A DNA stretch of 9,763 nucleotides from Lachnospiraceae bacterium UBA7729. Lineage in GTDB: Bacteria > Bacillota > Clostridia > Lachnospirales > Lachnospiraceae. The notes beneath the pieces were generated by a model. It had not been told where the DNA came from and ran no database searches. It saw nothing but the letters and a program-made list of their open reading frames with translations. Within the stretch, counting starts at the first letter, position 1. Every line of letters starts with the position of its first letter. Location: NCBI GenBank assembly GCA_002482005.1, contig DLFD01000054.1, forward strand, positions 14,388 to 24,150, written 5' to 3'. Both the position numbers and the translations under genes were made by a program. Shown here in pieces: positions 5,561 to 9,763 of this stretch.

Positions 5561-6444
5561 GCACGGGACCTCTTCGTTTTCTTTTCTGTCCTCCATCTGG
5601 CCCCGATACGCCCGGCAAGGGGGTTCTTCCTGCGTTTCACGCGCTCGTCATCCTCCATCTCGTCATATGGGATACTTCCGAGAGTCGACATGCCAAGATA
5701 ACGCTCTATGTCCTCCGAAGTCTGGATCGTATTGTTCATCAGAGAATCCGACACGACGATGATGATGGCTGCCAGGGCGCAGATGATCGCGCCAAGCAGC
5801 GCATTCTTAGTCGAATTCGGAGAGTACGGAAGGCGTGGGATGTTGGCGTCCTCAACGACTTCGATGGACTTCATATCCATGACCTTCTGGATGCGTCTCA
5901 TCGAGACTTCCCGGATCTCATCACAGATATCGGCCGCGGCATAAGGATCGCCCGCGGACACCGAGATGCCGATGACACGGGTGCCCTCCGGGATCTCGAC
6001 TGTCATCATGTTTTTGAGCTGGCTGGATGTAATATCAAGACCAAGGTTGGCGATAACAGATTCCGTCACCTTGCGGGACTTGATGATCTGCTCGTAATCA
6101 TGGGTCAGAAGCATGCCGGCCTGAAGCGTGCTCGTATCGACATTGCCCTTGGCAACTTCCTCATTCGCCATGACATAGATCTTGGTTGTGGAAGAATATC
6201 TGGGATGGATGATGTGGGCGCTGACGAAATAGACTGCGAGGGCGCCTGTAAGGGCCGCCAGAAAGATCTGGAGGATGTTCGACCAGATGACATGCATGAC
6301 CTGAACCAGGTCGATCGTGACTACATTGGAAGAGCCTGGCATGGGACTGGATGCAAGTACCGGATTGCCCATGCCGGCTGCTCCCATGCTGTTCATACCT
6401 CTCATGCTGCTGTCAGCCTGAGGATTCTGTGGATCAATATTCAT
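5557..6444 (-). CDS. cpsC: CpsC/CapA (Wzz-type) chain-length regulator and kinase adaptor
   Basis: A 295-residue membrane protein, first gene of the polysaccharide operon. The N-terminal 40 residues are unusual: a Met/Gly/Ser/Pro-rich extension (six methionines after the initiator). The Wzz domain follows, with LVQVMHVIWSNILQI and TM1 (about 55-78), then an extracytoplasmic domain (about 79-200) containing YSSTTKIYV and a GTRVIGISVSAGDPYAAADI segment. The Pro-rich hallmark PRLPYSPN (203-210) precedes TM2 (about 213-235). The cytoplasmic tail (236-295) has the DIERYLGMSTLGSIP motif seen in these adaptors and ends strongly basic (KKTKRSRA). In Gram-positive systems this adaptor supplies the segment that activates the separate kinase CpsD. 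The start ATG has GGAG 5 bases upstream. Confidence 0.95.
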   Translation of the reverse strand: MNIDPQNPQADSSMRGMNSMGAAGMGNPVLASSPMPGSSNVVTIDLVQVMHVIWSNILQIFLAALTGALAVYFVSAHIIHPRYSSTTKIYVMANEEVAKGNVDTSTLQAGMLLTHDYEQIIKSRKVTESVIANLGLDITSSQLKNMMTVEIPEGTRVIGISVSAGDPYAAADICDEIREVSMRRIQKVMDMKSIEVVEDANIPRLPYSPNSTKNALLGAIICALAAIIIVVSDSLMNNTIQTSEDIERYLGMSTLGSIPYDEMEDDERVKRRKNPLAGRIGARWRTEKKTKRSRA

Positions 6445-6491
6445 GCTAACTCCATAACGAATGAAATACTCTGTAACGAAACCTAAACTAT

Positions 6492-6522
6492 ATTATCACA
6501 AGCAGATACAAAATTATGTAAA
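6492..6522 (-). promoter_or_regulatory. Candidate sigma-A promoter of the polysaccharide operon
   Basis: On the minus strand, TTTACA (6522-6517) and GATAAT (6497-6492) are separated by 19 bases. A TGT just before GATAAT gives an extended -10, which can compensate for the long spacer. The region is AT-rich, in contrast with the genes around it. It would give a leader of about 40 bases before the cpsC start codon. No strong attenuator hairpin is seen between it and the gene. Confidence 0.45.
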
Positions 6523-6529
6523 GAAAACG

Positions 6530-6743
6530 TTACAACTCCCCGATAATGTAGGACATTCTTGTTTTTTTTTGAATACATGGGTAGGGCGAGTGCGGATTAT
6601 GCCCGCCGATCCTGCGAAGTTTATCCAGGATCTCATCTACGTCATGGCTGAGTTCGTCCCTGGAAACTTCGTACTCTGAAAGCATCCTGTCGATGATGGC
6701 ATCGCGGGTCGTACCTTCTTTCAGAAGGTTCTCCGTTACCGGA
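6530..6743 (-). pseudogene. PqqD-like peptide-binding protein, C-terminal remnant
   Basis: The translated frame contains LLKEGTTRDAIIDRMLSEYE and VSRDELSHDVDEILDKLRRIG. These match the C-terminal helices of PqqD-fold proteins, in which a WxxL...G.T..EI...L...Y.V....L..DV..FL..L...G pattern is usual. Stand-alone PqqD-like proteins bind leader peptides of RiPP precursors and present them to modifying enzymes. The N-terminal beta-strands are absent: upstream of about 6740 the DNA belongs to another gene in another frame. The frame continues past the normal end with an unrelated tail (HNPHSPYPCIQ...) to a stop at 6530. A broken gene. Confidence 0.65.
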
Positions 6744-6872
6744 GGGGGCCGTAAAGGCAATGCCTGAGCCTCCTGCTTCCAGAGCCGACGCGTGGAACAG
6801 GAAGATATTCCTCTCAATAAGGCGGTCAGCAATCAGATGCAGCGAAGAATTCAACCAGCGGTTCAATAAAAA

Positions 6873-6904
6873 TTGCATGCAGAATTCAGAATATGTTGTA
6901 TAAT
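6873..6904 (+). promoter_or_regulatory. Candidate promoter of the XRE gene
   Basis: A perfect TATAAT at 6899-6904 with TTGCAT at 6873-6878; the spacer is 20 bases, longer than ideal. The leader to the start codon would be about 65 bases. The -10 match and AT-rich setting are the main support. Confidence 0.4.
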
Positions 6905-6918
6905 CAAGAAGCATTTCG

Positions 6919-6933
6919 TTCTGGATACCGGAA
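6919..6933. promoter_or_regulatory. Imperfect 15-bp inverted repeat near the XRE transcription start, possible operator
   Basis: TTCTGGATACCGGAA is symmetric around base 6926 with TTC..GG / CC..GAA half-sites; two pairs of positions do not match. It lies 15 bases downstream of the -10 box, a usual place for an autoregulatory operator of a small XRE repressor. No second copy was found by eye. Confidence 0.25.
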
Positions 6934-6976
6934 TGGTTCATGTAACACGTCGTCCCTTCTGAGAGGAGGCACTTAT

Positions 6977-7261
6977 ATGAAGCCTGTCAACGTAATGATC
7001 GAGATGGAAGCAACCGGACGCAACATCCGGAGAATCATGACGCAGCGCGGCATCCGCGTCAGAGATGTCCAGAAGGCCTGCGGGTTCGAGCAGCCCCAGG
7101 CAGTGTACAAGTGGCTGCGAGGCCAGTCGCTTCCGTCGGTCGACAACCTGGTGATCCTGTCGATCATTCTTCATACGTCAATTGAGGGCATCCTCGTTAC
7201 GAACGAGGATGCCCTCCCTGTTTTTATGGATGATGCGGAAGAAAAGAGGCTGGCAGCCTGA
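6977..7261 (+). CDS. XRE-family (HTH) transcriptional regulator
   Basis: A 94-residue DNA-binding protein. The start ATG at 6977 follows AGGAGG (6964-6969) with 7 bases between, much better than the upstream in-frame ATG at 6893, which lacks a ribosome site. A short N-terminal stretch is followed by a five-helix Cro/C1-type HTH (about 14-72): GRNIRRIMTQRGIRVRDVQK (helices 1-2), ACGFEQPQAVYKWLRGQSLP (turn and recognition helix) and NLVILSIILHTSIEGILV. The last 20 residues are acidic then basic and encoded over a hairpin. This compact form, with an FEQPQAVYKW recognition segment, is common in Clostridia and has no ligand domain. It is the only plus-strand gene here, convergent with the helicase gene. 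Its target is unknown; autoregulation is plausible. Confidence 0.9.
   Translation: MKPVNVMIEMEATGRNIRRIMTQRGIRVRDVQKACGFEQPQAVYKWLRGQSLPSVDNLVILSIILHTSIEGILVTNEDALPVFMDDAEEKRLAA
7184..7225 (+). terminator. Terminator-like hairpin inside the XRE coding sequence
   Basis: A perfect 15-bp inverted repeat, GAGGGCATCCTCGTT (7184-7198) and its complement (7202-7216), with a 3-base loop (ACG). Four bases later comes a run of five T (7221-7225). On the plus strand this has the shape of an intrinsic terminator, yet it lies about 36 bases before the stop codon of the XRE gene. On the minus strand there is no T-run after the stem, so for the helicase transcript it could only act as a 3'-end-stabilising stem. 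Confidence 0.6.
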
Positions 7262-7348
7262 TTTCCTTTTGCCTTGCCGGTCTTTGTGCCTACTGTCAGG
7301 ATGACGACCGTACCTGCCGTACTTCGAATACCCCTCGCCTTCAGTTTC

Positions 7349-9763
7349 TCAATGCCTTCTCCGGTTATTCCGGTAGTGCCAGCTTCTCGAGTTCTCCGAT
7401 GGTATGTCCATGTGCATCGGCGACGCGCCATGCATGTAATCGGTCCGCACGACCTGGAAATGTTCTGCCAGGAAGTAAGCGCCTTCATCGGAGACGATGT
7501 ACTTCGGATCAAGCCTGACAGTGTACCGGAAATATGGTTCGTAGCGACAATAGTCCGGTGTCCGTGTCTTGCGCTTATAGCAGTAGTAATCGATGTAGGT
7601 CGCTTCATTGCCATAAGACTGTTTCAGTTCCCTCGAATAGAGACGACTGTAGTCGCCGTACGGGAAGCGGCCTGTGTTGCGCTCCGCCTGGCCGGAGACA
7701 CTGACATAGATGTAAGCCGTAGGCCAGTCGGAAGTATCCGGCGTTTCATGTACAGCTGGATTCCCAGAAGCCGGACCTGCAGCGTTGGCTTCCCTCACTG
7801 CAGCAGCCGGCTCCGCGGCGGCAGCTGGGTCTGCGACAGCAGCCGAATCCGCGGTGACAGCTGACTTCGCGGCAGCTGCCGGACCCGTGGCGGCAGCTGG
7901 TTTCGCGGCGGCAGCCGGATCCGCGGCGAAAGCTGGCTCATCCGGTGTCTCTGCCATGATCTCTGCGATACGTCTGGTCAGCGGCGGCTTCAGACGGATG
8001 ACGTACGATGCGAGGTCATCGCGCCTGATCTTGTAGAAGAAGGAGGAGGAAAGGTCGAGCTGGCGGCACATTTTCTCCAGGGTCATCAGGTGCGGACGGT
8101 ATTTCACGATTCTGCGGATGGTGTTCTTATCCGGAAGAAGCGCCTTGTACTCGTCGTCTGTCGTAGATCTCCTGTCATAGCAGGAAAGCAGGTTCTCCAG
8201 CAATGCTTCCTGGTCGCGGTCTTTCAGATCGAGGGGCAGCGATGCGAGACTGTACTCGTCCCTCTTGCTGATGTTTCTGTACTTTGCCTCGACCAGGCGG
8301 CAGATATGCATCTCAACGGCTGTGTCCGCCTTGACAAATGGCTCTCCGCACTCTGCTTCATTCCATGCTTTGTAGATGAGGCTCAGCGGGAGATCTGTAT
8401 CGACCAGGAACGATGGGAGTTCCAGCGGGGCTGTCTTTGACGGAACATCATCTTCTTCCAGTTTCTCCCGGATCTCATCACGGTCCTCAGCTTCGAATGT
8501 ATTCACGTAACCGATCGGGAATCGTCCATATCTTCCTGCCCTCCCGGCGACCTGCTTGACCGTCTGGGAGTCCAGTCGCACCTCTTTCCGGTTGATATGT
8601 TTGACGATGTCCCGGAACACAATGCGCTCGATGTTGTAGTTCTGCCCGATCGCGATGGCATCGGTCGCCACAAGACAGTCGGTCTCTCCCGCCTCGAACT
8701 TGCGGGCCTCCTCCATCTTCACTTCATATGGTAGCTTTCCGTACACGATCGACGGATGCATCCCGTGTTTCTCCAGCCAGCCTGCCATCTCGTAGGCGCC
8801 AAGTCTTGAGAAGACGATGTAGGCGTCATTCTTTCTCGGCCTCCGGTAAGGCTCCTCCTCGAACCGCAGCTCGCTCGCCCGGTAGTGCTCCACGACTTCA
8901 TAATCGTCCCCGCACAGTTTGATCAGCTGTTTTGTGATCTCAAGGCCGCTCCATGCGCAGCAGACCTGAACCGTCGGCGAAACGACACCGAGGATCGCAT
9001 TGGTATAAAGAGATCCATCCTCGCCTGAGATCAGCTGACACTCATCGATGACTGCCATATCGTATCTCCGGCCGAAGTCCAGCATGCCAATCGTCTCGGA
9101 TATGTGTCTCGCCTCCGGATCGATCTCTTTCTCCTCTCCTGTCGCAAAGCTGCACGGAACGCCGTAGCTTTGGATCGTCGCCCGCCCCTCGTATGCCAGC
9201 ATCCTCAGCGGGCAGAGGTAGACTCCGGACGGTGCCCTGGCCAGCGCCTCCATGGCGTCATGCGTCTTGCCGGTGTTGGTGCCGCCGACATGGATGACGA
9301 AGTGTCTCTTCAGCTTTCTTGCCTCGCGGAACAGGTCCGGGATATGGGAAAGCGAGGTGCTGCTGATCGAGTCGTAGAGAGCGAGCATCTGTTCGACCGG
9401 CTCCAGCTGATACTTGGCTGCGCAAGCATGAAGAAGCATCGTACTCTGCCCGATCCGACGCGCCAGATACGCAAAGACAGCCGCCCTTCCCATTTCTCCC
9501 GGAAGCGCTGCGATGCCTCCGACAAGGAAATTGCTCTCCTTCCGCCAGACTCCCGTCTGCCTGCCCGAGCGGCTGCGGAAGTTTCCTCGGAAATCCTTCT
9601 CCTCCGCGATCCGCTCGAGCCGCCTGCCGATCTCACGTACAGTCTCCGCCGGGATGCGGACACGCATATTACGGCGCATATAGTTGAAGAGCGTCTCCGG
9701 CTGTCTTACTTTACGCGTATGGCTTTCCTGCTCTTCATCTTTCTTGCCTGCCGGCTTCTCTGC
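7349..9763 (-). CDS. Suv3-like DExH RNA helicase with Ala-rich repeat linker (5' end outside the window)
   Basis: The frame stays open through all 28 codons from 9680 to the window edge, and no ribosome site precedes the ATG at 9679, so the true start is further upstream. Numbering from that ATG: Walker A GGTNTGKTH (132-140), VYLCPLRMLAYEG (motif Ia, 153-165), PCSFATGEEKEI (175-186), the DECQ box in AVIDECQLI (209-217), YIVFSR (287-292), VYGKLPYEVK (312-321), VATDAIAIGQN (337-347) and motif VI QVAGRAGRYGR (376-386). These match the Suv3/SUPV3L1 group, NTP-dependent RNA unwinding enzymes that in mitochondria work with a 3' exonuclease. A helical region with an HTH-like stretch (about 515-575) follows, then a hexapeptide Ala-rich linker (about 580-640) and an unrecognised Tyr/Arg-rich tail (650-776). 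Role in RNA turnover is inference. Confidence 0.88.
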   Translation of the reverse strand, partial: AEKPAGKKDEEQESHTRKVRQPETLFNYMRRNMRVRIPAETVREIGRRLERIAEEKDFRGNFRSRSGRQTGVWRKESNFLVGGIAALPGEMGRAAVFAYLARRIGQSTMLLHACAAKYQLEPVEQMLALYDSISSTSLSHIPDLFREARKLKRHFVIHVGGTNTGKTHDAMEALARAPSGVYLCPLRMLAYEGRATIQSYGVPCSFATGEEKEIDPEARHISETIGMLDFGRRYDMAVIDECQLISGEDGSLYTNAILGVVSPTVQVCCAWSGLEITKQLIKLCGDDYEVVEHYRASELRFEEEPYRRPRKNDAYIVFSRLGAYEMAGWLEKHGMHPSIVYGKLPYEVKMEEARKFEAGETDCLVATDAIAIGQNYNIERIVFRDIVKHINRKEVRLDSQTVKQVAGRAGRYGRFPIGYVNTFEAEDRDEIREKLEEDDVPSKTAPLELPSFLVDTDLPLSLIYKAWNEAECGEPFVKADTAVEMHICRLVEAKYRNISKRDEYSLASLPLDLKDRDQEALLENLLSCYDRRSTTDDEYKALLPDKNTIRRIVKYRPHLMTLEKMCRQLDLSSSFFYKIRRDDLASYVIRLKPPLTRRIAEIMAETPDEPAFAADPAAAAKPAAATGPAAAAKSAVTADSAAVADPAAAAEPAAAVREANAAGPASGNPAVHETPDTSDWPTAYIYVSVSGQAERNTGRFPYGDYSRLYSRELKQSYGNEATYIDYYCYKRKTRTPDYCRYEPYFRYTVRLDPKYIVSDEGAYFLAEHFQVVRTDYMHGASPMHMDIPSENSRSWHYRNNRRRH
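7794..7937 (-). repeat. Tandem 18-bp repeat (about 8 copies) coding Ala-rich hexapeptides
   Basis: Units of 18 bases resembling TCCGCGGCGGCAGCYGGM follow one another at 7812, 7830, 7848, 7866, 7884, 7902 and 7920, with a weaker copy at 7794. Each encodes a hexapeptide of the kind PAAAAK, PAAATG, SAVTAD, PAAAAE. Copies differ at several bases, so the array is not recent, but its length could vary between strains without a frameshift. It forms the linker between the helicase core and the C-terminal tail. Confidence 0.85.

Larger units (their letters stand above)
6740..6941 (-). pseudogene. HprK-like (RiPP-associated) kinase, internal remnant ending at the P-loop
   Basis: The frame encodes FCMQFLLNRWLNSSLHLIAD, then RNIFLFHASALEAGGSGIAF and TAPSG. 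The HASAL...G.GIAFTAPSG run is the diagnostic Walker A region of HPr-kinase-related proteins found next to PqqD-like proteins and asparagine-synthase-like cyclases in lasso-peptide and related RiPP clusters. The canonical TAPSGTGKST is broken after TAPSG (it reads NGEPSERR), exactly where the PqqD-like sequence takes over in the next frame. The N-terminal half and all catalytic sequence after the P-loop are missing. The promoter and leader of the plus-strand XRE gene overlap its upstream end. Confidence 0.65.

Noticed and set aside
5561..5596. Upstream start of the PHP phosphatase at 5596
   Set aside because: It would add 12 residues overlapping cpsC, has no ribosome site, and the ATG at 5560 has GAGG plus an ATGA overlap.
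6541..6572. Small hairpin (AATGT-agg-ACATT) followed by eight T on the plus strand, as a terminator
   Set aside because: The stem is only five A/T-rich base pairs and no plus-strand gene precedes it.
7171..7614. Minus-strand 147-codon frame over the helicase 3' end
   Set aside because: It overlaps the helicase tail and XRE gene, has no Shine-Dalgarno site, and its Thr/Arg-rich composition is a frame shadow.
7794..7937. Regular repeat array as a CRISPR
   Set aside because: The units are contiguous with no spacers, have an 18-base period and sit in frame inside a gene.
7785..8036. Plus-strand Ala-rich 83-codon frame
   Set aside because: It is the reverse complement of the 18-bp repeat array, which leaves several frames open by composition.
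9677..9679. ATG at 9679 as the true helicase start
   Set aside because: The frame is open to the window edge and the bases before the ATG (CTCTTCAACTAT) contain no Shine-Dalgarno site.

Overview
The window looks like chromosomal DNA of a low-to-mid GC Gram-positive anaerobe (Bacillota, most likely Clostridia such as Lachnospiraceae, or Erysipelotrichia). This is judged from three things: the CpsC-CpsB-CpsD type polysaccharide operon, the style of the small XRE regulator, and the strong Shine-Dalgarno sites. Species assignment is inference. Almost everything is coded on the minus strand; the only intact plus-strand gene is the XRE regulator.

Minus strand, in the direction of transcription. 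(a) 9763 to 7349: a DEAH/Suv3-like RNA helicase whose 5' end lies outside the window. It ends in an alanine-rich hexapeptide-repeat linker and an unrecognised Tyr/Arg-rich tail. (b) 6444 to 3536: an exopolysaccharide/capsule operon with a chain-length regulator (Wzz/CpsC), a PHP-type tyrosine phosphatase (CpsB), a BY-kinase with a ten-tyrosine tail (CpsD) and a small exported Ig-like protein. A candidate promoter lies upstream. (c) 3536 to 1146: the initiating sugar transferase, WbaP/CpsE type. Its reading frame runs without a stop into a membrane-protein fragment and then into the broken C-terminal half of an IS1634-like transposase. (d) 1143 to 684: two small coupled genes directly behind the transposase. 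(e) 709 to 171: remnants of an AT-rich polysaccharide region, including the C-terminus of a CDP-glycerol glycerophosphotransferase. (f) 161 to 1: the start of a LicC-like nucleotidyltransferase.

Between the helicase and the polysaccharide operon (6445-6976) there is no intact gene. It holds a collapsed pair of RiPP-pathway genes, an HprK-like kinase joined out of frame to a PqqD-like peptide-binding protein. The promoter of the divergent XRE gene overlaps this debris. The XRE gene carries a perfect 15-bp inverted repeat followed by a T-run inside its own coding sequence.

Functionally, CpsC, CpsD and CpsB form the phosphorelay that controls chain length and export. The sugar transferase loads the first sugar on undecaprenyl phosphate. 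The glycerophosphotransferase remnant and nucleotidyltransferase point to a polymer that was, or is, decorated with a phospho-substituent. The region is a rearrangement hot spot: at least four probable junctions are visible (near 680, 1600, 1900-2220 and 6740). The most unusual items are the transferase-transposase fusion, the Suv3-like helicase with its repeat tail, and the coding-embedded terminator-like hairpin.
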